Part shown: piece by piece, positions 56,212-64,000 of the stretch
Layout of the letters: each line of letters starts with the position of its first letter
How positions within the stretch are numbered: position 1 is the stretch's first letter
The notes under the pieces: generated by a model
Seen by the model: the letters and a program-made list of their open reading frames with translations, nothing else
Told to the model about the DNA's origin: nothing
Database searches by the model: none
Assembly (NCBI GenBank): GCA_004212735.1
Contig: SHBD01000002.1
Coordinates: forward strand, 1-64,000
DNA: 64,000 nucleotides
Source of the DNA: SAR116 cluster bacterium
GTDB taxonomy: Bacteria > Pseudomonadota > Alphaproteobacteria > Puniceispirillales > Puniceispirillaceae
Direction of reading: 5' to 3'
Translations under genes and position numbers: made by a program

Positions 56212-57753
56212 GTCTGGCAATTCCTCCATCCGGCGGGCAATGAAGGCACGCAAGGCCTCATCAATCGCCGGATCCAGCTCCGGCTCCTGATAGGCATCAA
56301 GCATTTCACCAACGCGGGTGCGAGCGCGCACATTGCTCTCAAGACAGCCTTCGGATGACCATTGTTCAAAAGTGTTGTTGTCGGCCAACTGCGAGCGCCA
56401 GAAAGCGGTCTCAAAATTCGCCTGGGTGTGCGAGGAGCCAAGAAAATGCTGGCCCGGGCCGGTCTCGCGGAGCGCATCCATCGCCTGGCCATTGTCCGAC
56501 AAATCAATGCCATCGACCAGATTTTGCATCATCGTCAATTGGTCAGCATCAAGCAGCAGCTTGGCATAGTCGGCGACAAGGCCGCCCTCCATCCAGCCAC
56601 CGGCATGCAGAACGAAATTAACACCGCCCATCACCGTTGGCAGAATGGTATGGGTGGATTCATAGGCAGCCTGCGCATCCGCAGTTTTGGCTCCGGTCAG
56701 CGACCCGCCAGACCGGAAGGGCACGCCAAGACGACGGGCCAGCTTGGCACAGCCATACAGCACCTTGGCAGGTTCCGGCGTGCCAAAAGTGGGGGCGCCC
56801 GTCTGCATCGACATCGAGCTGGCGAAACTGCCGAAAATCACCGGTGCGCCGGGATTGACGGCCTGGGTAAAGGCGATACCACTCATCGCTTCGGCAAGGG
56901 TCTGGGCAAGGGTACCAGCAACCGAGACCGGCGACATCGCCCCGGCCAGAATGAAGGGCGCGGTGATCACCGCCTGATTGTTCCGCGCATAGACCTTGAG
57001 CGCCCCCAACATGGTATCATCCCAGGTCATCGGCGAGTTGGCATTGATCAAGCTGACGCAGACCGTGTTATTGGCAACGAACTCATCGCCAAACAGAATT
57101 TTCGACATATCAACCGTGTCCTGCGCCCGGCTTGGGGCGGTGACCGACCCCATATAGGGTTTGTCGGACAGGCGCTGATGCGCATAGATCATTTCGAGAT
57201 GACGCTTTGTCACTGGCAGATCGACAGGCTCGCACACGGTGCCACCAGAATGATGGAATCCGGGGTGCATATAGACGAGTTTCACAAAATTGCGGAAATC
57301 ATCCATAGTGGCATAACGGCGCTCACCCTCAAGATCGCGAACGAATGGCGGACCATAGACAGGCGCAAACACCGTCTTGTTGCCGCCAATCTCTACAGAG
57401 CGGGCAGAATTGCGCGCATGTTGGGTGAAGCTGGCAGGTGCGGTGGCGCACAACTGACGCGCCAGGCCACGGGGAAAATGCACCCGCTCGCCTGTTACGT
57501 CACAACCAACATTGCGCAGGATATCGAGCGCCTCCGGATCATCGCGGAAATCAATGCCTATTTCCTCAAGAATCGTCTCGGCATTGGCCTCGATGATTTC
57601 CGTCGCCTCATCGCTCAGAATATCAACAGGCGGGATGTTGCGTGTGATGAATGGCGCGCTGGTGCCGTCACCACCGCCTGCCCGCAATTGACGCCGCGCA
57701 TCGCGCCCGCCACCACGACGCGAACGCCGCTCTGATATCTGAGGTTCAGACAT
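56200..57753 (-). CDS. MttB-family (trimethylamine/betaine methyltransferase superfamily) protein, non-pyrrolysine
   Basis: This 517-residue member of the MttB superfamily (COG5598) resembles enzymes that move a methyl group from a quaternary or tertiary amine to a corrinoid protein. The family pattern is clear: DEATEIIEANAETILEEIGIDF, VFAPVYGPPFVRDLEGERRYATMDDF, the SPMTWDDTML active region and CLESNVRARTRVGEMLDAY near the end. The frame is continuous with no internal amber codon, so it lacks the pyrrolysine of true MttB. The N terminus is Arg/Gly-rich. AGGAGAGGA precedes the ATG. It follows the DMGDH-like gene by 45 nt in one operon. Confidence 0.92.
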   Translation of the reverse strand: MSEPQISERRSRRGGGRDARRQLRAGGGDGTSAPFITRNIPPVDILSDEATEIIEANAETILEEIGIDFRDDPEALDILRNVGCDVTGERVHFPRGLARQLCATAPASFTQHARNSARSVEIGGNKTVFAPVYGPPFVRDLEGERRYATMDDFRNFVKLVYMHPGFHHSGGTVCEPVDLPVTKRHLEMIYAHQRLSDKPYMGSVTAPSRAQDTVDMSKILFGDEFVANNTVCVSLINANSPMTWDDTMLGALKVYARNNQAVITAPFILAGAMSPVSVAGTLAQTLAEAMSGIAFTQAVNPGAPVIFGSFASSMSMQTGAPTFGTPEPAKVLYGCAKLARRLGVPFRSGGSLTGAKTADAQAAYESTHTILPTVMGGVNFVLHAGGWMEGGLVADYAKLLLDADQLTMMQNLVDGIDLSDNGQAMDALRETGPGQHFLGSSHTQANFETAFWRSQLADNNTFEQWSSEGCLESNVRARTRVGEMLDAYQEPELDPAIDEALRAFIARRMEELPDADY

Positions 57754-57798
57754 TTGCTTTTTCCTCTCCTGCGAAGCTGTTATCTCTGGTCAACCGGC

Positions 57799-60237
57799 TC
57801 AGGCACGCAGTTTTTCATTGTCCTGGTCATAGGGGGACTCGCCGATGACCGTGGCCCGCAGCCGCTGGTCGAGGATGTCGATCATCAGCTCCGTACCAAC
57901 GCCAGCCAGATCCGGACGGACCATCGCAAGGGCAAGGGATTTATCCAGACGGAAGCCATAGCCACCACTTGTTGCGCGGCCAATCACCTCGCCATCTGGC
58001 AACATGATCGGGTTGCCGCCAATGGCATCGGCATCGGTGGTGTCATGCACCGCGAGCGTAACCATCGTGTTCTGGAAGCCTGCTTCCTGCCACTCGCTGA
58101 GTTTCTGGCGCCCCTTGAAGTCACCTTTGTTCAGATGAACAAACCTGTCAAGGCCACTCTCAAGCGCCGCATATTCAATCGACAATTCGGTACCGACGAG
58201 GCGGTAGGATTTCTCCAGGCGCATGGCATCCATAGCCCGAATGCCAAACGGCTTCAGACCAAATTCGGCACCGGCGCCCATCAGCGCATCAAAGATATGG
58301 TTCTGATACTCAATTGGGTGATGCAGTTCCCAACCAAGCTCGCCAACGAAATTCATCCGAAACGCCATGGCCGGCGCGAGATTCACCTCAATCAAACGGC
58401 TGGAAAGCCATGGAAAGGCCGCGTTGCTGAGATCGGCACGGGTGATTTTCTGCAGAATATCACGAGCCTTTGGACCGGCCAGAACCAGAACACCAACGGA
58501 ATTGGTAATATTGTCAAACCTGACCGAGCCGTCATTCGGCATATGTTTCTTGATCCAGTCGTGATCCAGTCGCTGCGACGCGCCAGCGGCAACAAGATAG
58601 AAACTGTCATCAGACTCCCGCTGAATGGTAAATTCGGAATGCACGCCGCCGCGTTCAGTCAACGCATGGCACAGCGCAACCCGGCCCACCTTGCGCGGCA
58701 GTTTGTTGGCAACAAGATGGTCGAGGAAAGCCTCGGCACCCGGGCCAGAAATGCGGCATTTGGAAAAGGCTGACATATCCAGCAACCCGGCATTTTCCTG
58801 AACATTGCGAACTTCATTGCCAACATGCTCAAACCAGTGTGACCGGCGGAAAGACCAATGGTCCTCCCGGGGTGTTCCCTCTGGGGCAAACCAATTGGCC
58901 CGCTCCCAGCCAAATTTCTGGCCAAACACGGCACCAAGGGCTTTCAGCCGGTCATAACAGGGGGCGGTGCGCAACGGTCGCGCGGCAGCCCGCTCCTCAT
59001 CCGGGTAATGGGTGGTAAAGACATTCGCATAGGCCTCTTCATTCTTTACCTTGAGATAGGATTGGGTCGTGTAGCTGCCATAACGGCGCGGGTCGACACC
59101 TAGCATGTCAATAGTTGGCTCACCCTCAACAATCCATTCAGCGAGCTGCCAGCCAGCACCGCCAGCGGCGGTGATGCCAAAGCTATGCCCCTCATTCAGC
59201 CAGAAATTCGGCACATCCCATGCCGGGCCGATGATTGGGTTGCCGTCAGGTGTGTAGGCAATGGCGCCATTATAAACTTTTTTGACGCCAACCTCGCCAA
59301 AGGCCGGCACACGTTCCATCGCCGACTCGATATGTGGCTCCAGACGCTCAAGGTCTTCCTGAAACAATTCATATTCAGAGTCATCGCTTGGCCCATCGAC
59401 ATAGCAGGCCGGCGCGCCCTTCTCATACGGGCCAAGAATCAGACCGCCAGCCTCCTCACGCATGTACCATTGGCCATCGGAGTCACGCAACACGCCCATC
59501 TCATGCTCACCGCGTGCATGGCGGTCTTTGATGTCGGGATGCGCCTCGGTGACGATATATTGATGCTCAACAGGGATCACCGGCACGTTCAGGCCGACCA
59601 TCTGGCCTGTCTTGCGGGCAAAGTTGCCGGTGCAGCTGACCACATGCTCACAGGTGATCTCGCCCTTGTCGGTTGTCACCTTCCACTCACCCTCAAGGGT
59701 GCGGCTGATCGCGGTCACGGTGGTATTGCGATAGATTTCGGCGCCCCGGTCACGCGCACCGCGTGCCAGCGCCTGAGTGAGATCGGCAGGCTGGATGTAA
59801 CCGTCATCCGGGTGCCGGATCGCCCCAATCAAGCCATCTGTATTGCACATCGGCCAGTAATCCTTGACCTCGTCAGGGCTCAGGAGCTGCACGTCGACGC
59901 CAATGGTGCTGGCAACACCGGCATATTGGCGATATTCGTCCATGCGGTCAGGCTTTGAGGCAAGACGGATGTTCGAGACATTGCGGAAACCGACATCCAT
60001 ACCGGTCTCTTCCTGCAATTCCTGATAGAATTTGACCGAATATTTATGCACTTGGCCAACTGAATAGGACATGTTGAACAGCGGCAGCAGGCCGGCAGCA
60101 TGCCAGGTCGAGCCCGAAGTAAGCTCCTTGCGCTCAAGAAGAACGACATCAGACCAGCCTTTTTTTGCCAGATGGTAAAGGGTGCTGACACCAACAACAC
60201 CACCCCCAACAACAACAACGCGCGCATGCGTTTTCAT
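57799..60237 (-). CDS. Dimethylglycine/sarcosine dehydrogenase-like flavoprotein
   Basis: This 812-residue enzyme of the DMGDH/SARDH family oxidatively removes an N-methyl group from dimethylglycine or sarcosine. An N-terminal FAD motif VVVVGGGVVGVSTLYHLAKKG is followed by SGSTWHAAGLLPL, whose histidine carries the covalent FAD in homologues. The C-terminal half is a GcvT-type folate-binding domain (AGLLDMSAFSKCRISGPGAEAF...VGELGWELHHP). GGGAG lies upstream of the ATG. First gene of an operon with the MttB homologue. The substrate is set by analogy; another N-methyl amino acid is possible. Confidence 0.9.
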   Translation of the reverse strand: MKTHARVVVVGGGVVGVSTLYHLAKKGWSDVVLLERKELTSGSTWHAAGLLPLFNMSYSVGQVHKYSVKFYQELQEETGMDVGFRNVSNIRLASKPDRMDEYRQYAGVASTIGVDVQLLSPDEVKDYWPMCNTDGLIGAIRHPDDGYIQPADLTQALARGARDRGAEIYRNTTVTAISRTLEGEWKVTTDKGEITCEHVVSCTGNFARKTGQMVGLNVPVIPVEHQYIVTEAHPDIKDRHARGEHEMGVLRDSDGQWYMREEAGGLILGPYEKGAPACYVDGPSDDSEYELFQEDLERLEPHIESAMERVPAFGEVGVKKVYNGAIAYTPDGNPIIGPAWDVPNFWLNEGHSFGITAAGGAGWQLAEWIVEGEPTIDMLGVDPRRYGSYTTQSYLKVKNEEAYANVFTTHYPDEERAAARPLRTAPCYDRLKALGAVFGQKFGWERANWFAPEGTPREDHWSFRRSHWFEHVGNEVRNVQENAGLLDMSAFSKCRISGPGAEAFLDHLVANKLPRKVGRVALCHALTERGGVHSEFTIQRESDDSFYLVAAGASQRLDHDWIKKHMPNDGSVRFDNITNSVGVLVLAGPKARDILQKITRADLSNAAFPWLSSRLIEVNLAPAMAFRMNFVGELGWELHHPIEYQNHIFDALMGAGAEFGLKPFGIRAMDAMRLEKSYRLVGTELSIEYAALESGLDRFVHLNKGDFKGRQKLSEWQEAGFQNTMVTLAVHDTTDADAIGGNPIMLPDGEVIGRATSGGYGFRLDKSLALAMVRPDLAGVGTELMIDILDQRLRATVIGESPYDQDNEKLRA

Positions 60238-60410
60238 GTTTCGAACTCCCTTTCAAAGAGGATCAGGCGCCGCTATCACCGCATCGCCAACCGCCATTCA
60301 TTCACTGGTAAAATCTTAGTGAAGGAGCAAAAAAACAGCGTCTCCCATCCGACTTTTTTTGACCAAAATAGGCAATAGGCGACGCTCCGTTCGTTTCGGA
60401 ACATCAATCC
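60238..60410 (-). promoter_or_regulatory. Structured leader with possible attenuator, DMGDH operon
   Basis: Read on the minus strand, AGCGTC (60386-60381) can pair with GACGCT (60342-60337), and this is followed by seven T residues (60335-60329). The overlapping GGAGC (60388-60384) can instead pair with GCTCC (60328-60324). The two stems exclude each other. A third hairpin (TTCACT / AGTGAA, 60301-60323) sits before the ribosome site. It does not match the glycine riboswitch consensus. Confidence 0.4.
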
Positions 60411-60481
60411 CGCCAGATATTATGTGTACTGGACGGGCGCACGCTTTAGGTTGGCGCAAGCGATGGACGGGCTGACCGGGG

Positions 60482-60510
60482 CTCAGGGGCTCAGGGGCTC
60501 AGGGGTTCAG
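60482..60510. repeat. 8-bp tandem repeat CTCAGGGG at the pdxH stop
   Basis: Three identical copies (60482-60505) and a diverged TTCAG follow. The pdxH stop TGA lies inside the third unit. Confidence 0.9.
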
Positions 60511-61131
60511 ACGCTGGATATCCCAGCCACCAGCCCCATTGCCGGTAAAGCGGAAGCGGTCATGCAGGCGATGCTCGCCATCGGCCCAGAATTCGATTTC
60601 CTGAGGCGCGATGCAATAGCCGCCCCAATGTGACGGGCGTGGCACAGTCTCCGGGAAACGCGCCTCTGTTGCGGCCACCGCCGCCGCCAGCTCGTCACGG
60701 CTGCCAAGGGGTTGGGACTGCGCCGAGGACCAGGCACCGATCTGGCTGCCACGACCGCGGGTGTTAAAATAGGCATCTGATTGCGCCGCTGGCACCTGTG
60801 AGACCGGGCCAACAACCCGTACCTGACGACGCAGGCTTTTCCAGTGCATGCAAAAGGCGGCCTTTTCAGTCGTCAGCAATTCACCTGACTTGCGGCTTTC
60901 ATAGTTGGTGTAGAAAACAAATCCGTCTGCAGACCATTCCTTGAGCAGGACCATCCGCACGGAGGGCATGCCATTTTTGTCCACACTGGCAAGTGCGATA
61001 GCATCGGGATCGTTGATTTCCGAGGCAACGGCTTGTTCAAACCATTGACCAAAAAGGGCGAAGGGATCGGTATTCTGTTCAATTTCCATGCCGGCGCGCT
61101 CCTGTTCTTTGATGCCGAAATGGGCATTCAC
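60499..61131 (-). CDS. pdxH: Pyridoxamine 5'-phosphate oxidase
   Basis: PdxH uses FMN to oxidise pyridoxine or pyridoxamine phosphate to pyridoxal phosphate, the cofactor of several enzymes encoded in this window. The 210 residues include VRMVLLKEWSADGFVFYTNYESRKSGEL, AFCMHWKSLRRQVRVVG, NTRGRGSQIGAWSSAQS, WGGYCIAPQEIEFWADGEHRLHDRF and the C-terminal RLNP. It is divergent from the glycine-zipper gene, which is in turn followed by fabI and aroC. Confidence 0.95.
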   Translation of the reverse strand: MNAHFGIKEQERAGMEIEQNTDPFALFGQWFEQAVASEINDPDAIALASVDKNGMPSVRMVLLKEWSADGFVFYTNYESRKSGELLTTEKAAFCMHWKSLRRQVRVVGPVSQVPAAQSDAYFNTRGRGSQIGAWSSAQSQPLGSRDELAAAVAATEARFPETVPRPSHWGGYCIAPQEIEFWADGEHRLHDRFRFTGNGAGGWDIQRLNP

Positions 61132-61285
61132 TCTGACAGCTGCAATGGTGCCACGCTGAAAAGCGGTGAGAGTTTGGTGGTAAAAACAAATTATTGCCTT
61201 ATTTCTTCGTCATAAAGTTTCCTGTGGTAGGAATGAAACCTGCGCACTACATGAAAAACCCGACAGACATCAAAGGTGTTCAACG

Positions 61286-61930
61286 ATGAAGCATGTAAAT
61301 CAGACTACCCAAACCACCAAACACACACCCGGCAGAAGGACTGCATTGTCAGCCGCTAACGCGGGTGTTGCCCTCGGTCTTGCCTTCGGTATCACTCTGG
61401 GTGCCACTCTGGGTTTCACCGTGCTTGGCGCAGGCACCGCCGCCGCCGAGACGCGCGTTGAGACCGTTCTGGGAACCGTGACAAAATCCGACCCGATCCG
61501 CAGCAGTTATGTGCGTAAAACGCCAAAGGATGAACGTATTTGCCGGACCGAGGATGTGCCGATCTATGGCGAAACCAAGGGCGGCCAATCCGATCTGGGG
61601 GCAATGATCGTTGGCGGCCTGATCGGCTCGGCCATCGGCAACAAGCTGTCCAATAATGAGGGCGCGGGAGCCGCAGGAACCGTTGCTGGTGCCATTTTAG
61701 GGCGTGAGCAGGCAAAAAATGCAACCGGCCAGCGTGAAATTGTCGGCTATCGCCAGCAGGATGTCTGTGAGACGCGCACGATCATGACCGAACAGACCGT
61801 TCAGGAGATCACCGGTTACAGAAATACGATCGAGATCGACAACAAGATCATCATGCTTGAATCCGCACGACCGCTCGCCCCGAATGAGCGTATCGAGATC
61901 AACCGTCAGGTCACCTATTCGCTTCGCTAG
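61286..61930 (+). CDS. Secreted glycine-zipper protein
   Basis: This 214-residue exported protein has an N-terminal signal/anchor helix (about 26-54, ending GTAAAET) and a central glycine zipper of the 17-kDa antigen/2TM type (GAMIVGGLIGSAIGNKLSNNEGAGAAGTVAGAILG). The C-terminal part contains four cysteines in total across R-ICRTEDV and DVCETRT regions and a beta-rich tail. Such proteins are membrane-associated or outer-membrane lipoproteins of unknown function. No lipobox is evident. It precedes fabI on the same strand by about 310 nt. Confidence 0.85.
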   Translation: MKHVNQTTQTTKHTPGRRTALSAANAGVALGLAFGITLGATLGFTVLGAGTAAAETRVETVLGTVTKSDPIRSSYVRKTPKDERICRTEDVPIYGETKGGQSDLGAMIVGGLIGSAIGNKLSNNEGAGAAGTVAGAILGREQAKNATGQREIVGYRQQDVCETRTIMTEQTVQEITGYRNTIEIDNKIIMLESARPLAPNERIEINRQVTYSLR

Positions 61931-62244
61931 ACAGGACTTGACCTCCACCGCCAGATGGGTGGATGGGCGGCGTTGCACAGCAGGCCGAGACTTGCTGTGC
62001 CAGACAGTTGACGGCTGGGCGGCAGGTTTTGCCGCCGCTGCCCCCAAGATATAAAATGAGATGGACCCCTGATGGGCTTTGAGCCAGTTCTAGGCTGGCT
62101 TTGGGTTGAAGTTGGGGTTGGAGTTGGCTTTGGCACCGGCTTCTGCTTGCTCTGAACGCAGGAGCCTGTAGAATGTCGGCACAATAGATATTAGGTGGGC
62201 GCACACCCAATGCGGCCATGTTAAAGACGTGAAAGACCAGAGCC
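61931..62244. other. Spacer between glycine-zipper gene and fabI
   Basis: 314 nt with no supported gene. It is G/C-rich near 61980-62040 and has a GTTGGGGTTGG-type repeated stretch at 62104-62130 (TTGGGTTGAAGTTGGGGTTGGAGTTGGCTTTGG in several short steps). A minus-strand frame here is not recognised. The fabI ATG lacks a strong ribosome site. Confidence 0.4.
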
Positions 62245-63087
62245 ATGAGCAAGCAGAACACACCACAAAGTAAGCCCAGCAATACCGGCGGCGTAATGGC
62301 GGGTAAGCGTGGATTGATCATGGGCGTGGCAAATGACCGCTCAATCGCTTGGGGGATTGCTGCCAAGCTCGCTGAACAGGGAGCCGAACTGGCTTTCACC
62401 TTTCAGGGCGAAGCGCTGGAAAAGCGCGTCTGGCCACTGGCTGCGTCGGTCAATAGTGACCTTGTTCTGCCCTGTGATGTCACCGATGAGGCAAGTGTTG
62501 ACGCTGTCTTTTCAACGCTTGCCGACAAATGGGGCAAGCTGGATTTCGTGCTGCATGCCATCGCCTATTCCGACAAGGAAGAGTTGAAGGGCCAATATGT
62601 CGATACCAGCCGTGGCAATTTCCAGCGAACGATGGATATCTCTGTCTATTCCTTTACCCATATCGCACAAAAAGCCACGGCGATGATGAATGATGGCGGC
62701 GCATTGTTGACGTTGACCTATTACGGCGCAGAGAGGGTAATGCCACACTATAATGTGATGGGCGTTGCGAAAGCGGCACTCGAAGCCTCGATCCGCTATC
62801 TGGCGGTTGATCTTGGTGGCCGCAACATCCGGGTGAACGGCCTGTCAGCTGGCCCGATGAAAACACTGGCGGCATCCGGTATTGGCGATTTCCGGTACAT
62901 CTTAAAATGGAATGAGTACAACTCGCCGCTCAAACGCAATGTGACGCTTGATGATGTTGGGGGCGCCGGGCTTTATCTGCTCTCAGACCTGTCATCAGGA
63001 GTTACCGGCGAGACGCACCATGTCGATTGCGGTTATCACGTTGTCGGCATGAAAGCGGTTGACGCGCCCGACATTTCGACTGTCTGA
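62245..63087 (+). CDS. fabI: Enoyl-ACP reductase (NADH)
   Basis: FabI reduces enoyl-ACP in the last step of each fatty-acid elongation cycle. The 280 residues show the modified Rossmann motif [45 protein letters not shown] and the catalytic Y...K in [27 protein letters not shown]. The N-terminal 17 residues are polar; ATG at 62296 is an alternative start. The aroC ATG begins 1 nt after its stop, so the two are coupled. Confidence 0.95.
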   Translation: MSKQNTPQSKPSNTGGVMAGKRGLIMGVANDRSIAWGIAAKLAEQGAELAFTFQGEALEKRVWPLAASVNSDLVLPCDVTDEASVDAVFSTLADKWGKLDFVLHAIAYSDKEELKGQYVDTSRGNFQRTMDISVYSFTHIAQKATAMMNDGGALLTLTYYGAERVMPHYNVMGVAKAALEASIRYLAVDLGGRNIRVNGLSAGPMKTLAASGIGDFRYILKWNEYNSPLKRNVTLDDVGGAGLYLLSDLSSGVTGETHHVDCGYHVVGMKAVDAPDISTV

Positions 63088-63088
63088 C

Positions 63089-64000
63089 ATGTCAGATAAC
63101 AGCTTCGGAAAACTGTTCTCCTTTACCAGCTTTGGCGAAAGTCACGGGCCCGGCATCGGCTGTGTGGTCGATGGCGCACCGCCGCGCATGGCGCTGTCAG
63201 AGGCGATGATACAGCCTTATCTGGACCGCCGGCGGCCCGGCCAGAACCGCTTTGTCACACAACGCCAGGAAGAGGACAGGGTTGAAATCCTGTCCGGTGT
63301 TTTTGAGGGACAGACAACAGGAACACCGATCGGGCTGTTGATCCGCAATAAGGATCAGCGCTCCAAGGATTATGGCGATATCGCAAAACAGTTTCGGCCC
63401 GGCCATGCCGATTACACCTATCAGGAAAAATATGGCATCCGCGATTATCGCGGTGGCGGAAGATCCTCGGCGCGCGAAACCGCGGTGCGTGTTGCCGCCG
63501 GTGCCATCGCTGATCTGTTTCTCAAACAGGCGCTTGGTACCCCCTATCGGGTACGCGGCGGCGTTGTGCAGATCGGACCGCACAAGATCAACCGGGATAA
63601 TCTCGATTGGGACAATTGCGACAAGAACCCGTTTTTCTGTCCCGACGCCGAGGCGGCCGCCGCGTGGGAGGGGTATCTGGATGATGTTCGCAAGCAGGGA
63701 TCATCAGCCGGGGCCATTCTGGAAATTGTTGCCGATGGCATTCCCGTCGGCCTTGGGCAGCCGATTTATGGCAAGCTGGATACCGAACTTGGTGCAGCGA
63801 TGATGAGCATCAATGCCGTCAAGGGCGTGGAAATCGGCAGTGGCTTCGCCGCAGCCGCAATGGATGGTCGCGAGGCTGGCGATGAAATGCGCGAGGGACC
63901 AGCCTTCCTGAGCAACCATGCTGGCGGCATTCTGGGCGGCATTTCAACGGGTGAGCAGATTGTCGTTCGCGTTGCGATTAAACCCACTTCATCGATTCTG
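63089..64000 (+). CDS. aroC: Chorismate synthase (5' part, cut by window end)
   Basis: AroC makes chorismate from EPSP, the last common step of aromatic biosynthesis, and needs reduced FMN. 304 codons are present with no stop before the edge. Conserved segments are [98 protein letters not shown] and [20 protein letters not shown]. The C-terminal 50-60 residues lie beyond the window. It is translationally adjacent to fabI. Confidence 0.96.
   Translation, partial: MSDNSFGKLFSFTSFGESHGPGIGCVVDGAPPRMALSEAMIQPYLDRRRPGQNRFVTQRQEEDRVEILSGVFEGQTTGTPIGLLIRNKDQRSKDYGDIAKQFRPGHADYTYQEKYGIRDYRGGGRSSARETAVRVAAGAIADLFLKQALGTPYRVRGGVVQIGPHKINRDNLDWDNCDKNPFFCPDAEAAAAWEGYLDDVRKQGSSAGAILEIVADGIPVGLGQPIYGKLDTELGAAMMSINAVKGVEIGSGFAAAAMDGREAGDEMREGPAFLSNHAGGILGGISTGEQIVVRVAIKPTSSIL

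Noticed and set aside
56200-57753. Pyrrolysine-containing MttB
   Set aside because: The frame has no internal TAG and ends with TAA.
56362-58773. 457- and 339-codon plus-strand frames opposite mttB and DMGDH
   Set aside because: Shadows caused by codon bias on the real strand; products are arginine/histidine-rich and unlike any family.
60238-60480. Glycine riboswitch in the DMGDH leader
   Set aside because: The conserved aptamer segments are missing; only generic stems and a T-run are present.

Overview
The window looks like a chromosome segment of a free-living alphaproteobacterium. The evidence is an NDUFA12 complex I subunit gene, DUF2155 and a stand-alone mlaD next to aat; an rne / amidase / mrcA / prfB block; an imuA-imuB-dnaE2 mutasome under a GTTC-N7-GTTC LexA box; and a single large B12-dependent ribonucleotide reductase. 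The dense, mid-GC layout together with sarcosine, dimethylglycine and MttB-type methylamine genes fits a marine SAR116-like lineage, but that placement is an inference. No phage, transposase, integrase or CRISPR array is visible.

Layout. 1-719 is a lower-GC stretch with no supportable gene, ending at an elongator tRNA-Met (minus strand). 0.9-4 kb: MarC, a DUF2721 membrane protein and an acyl-CoA ligase. 4.1-7.7 kb (minus): a sulfur-handling operon, cysE - cysteine desulfurase - [2Fe-2S] ferredoxin - mnmA. 7.8-15.1 kb: an alpha/beta hydrolase, tyrS, a giant AsmA-like envelope protein, a Bcp-type peroxiredoxin and a DUF455 ferritin-like protein. 15.1-20.3 kb (minus): amiC-like amidase - mrcA - prfB. 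21-23.5 kb: rne behind a long structured leader. 23.5-31.4 kb: an aminotransferase, an M48 protease, a DsbA-like protein, aroQ - accB - accC - aat, and the convergent NDUFA12 - mlaD - DUF2155 set. 32-35.6 kb: nrdJ. 35.8-42.4 kb: a RidA homologue, a COG3146 acyltransferase-like protein, clpS-clpA, a DacA-SPOR carboxypeptidase and a GFA-family protein.

42.5-48.7 kb (minus) is the SOS mutasome imuA-imuB-dnaE2. 49-60.2 kb is a methylated-amine block. On the plus strand it carries soxBDAG, a heterotetrameric sarcosine oxidase; on the minus strand an M20 amidohydrolase and an operon of a dimethylglycine/sarcosine dehydrogenase followed by a non-pyrrolysine MttB-family methyltransferase. Together these could strip N-methyl groups from a quaternary or tertiary amine down to glycine. 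60.5-64 kb: pdxH, a glycine-zipper protein, fabI and a chorismate synthase gene cut by the window end.

The most unusual signals are the following. The MttB homologue has no corrinoid partner in the window, and its operon leader has mutually exclusive stems next to a T7 tract. Short tandem repeats are concentrated between 47 and 60.5 kb, including three frame-preserving arrays inside imuA. Upstream of nrdJ lie a possible 20-residue ORF with strong ribosome binding sites and a cluster of CCACA/TGTGG elements. The rne leader contains four 14-bp tandem repeats and several hairpins.
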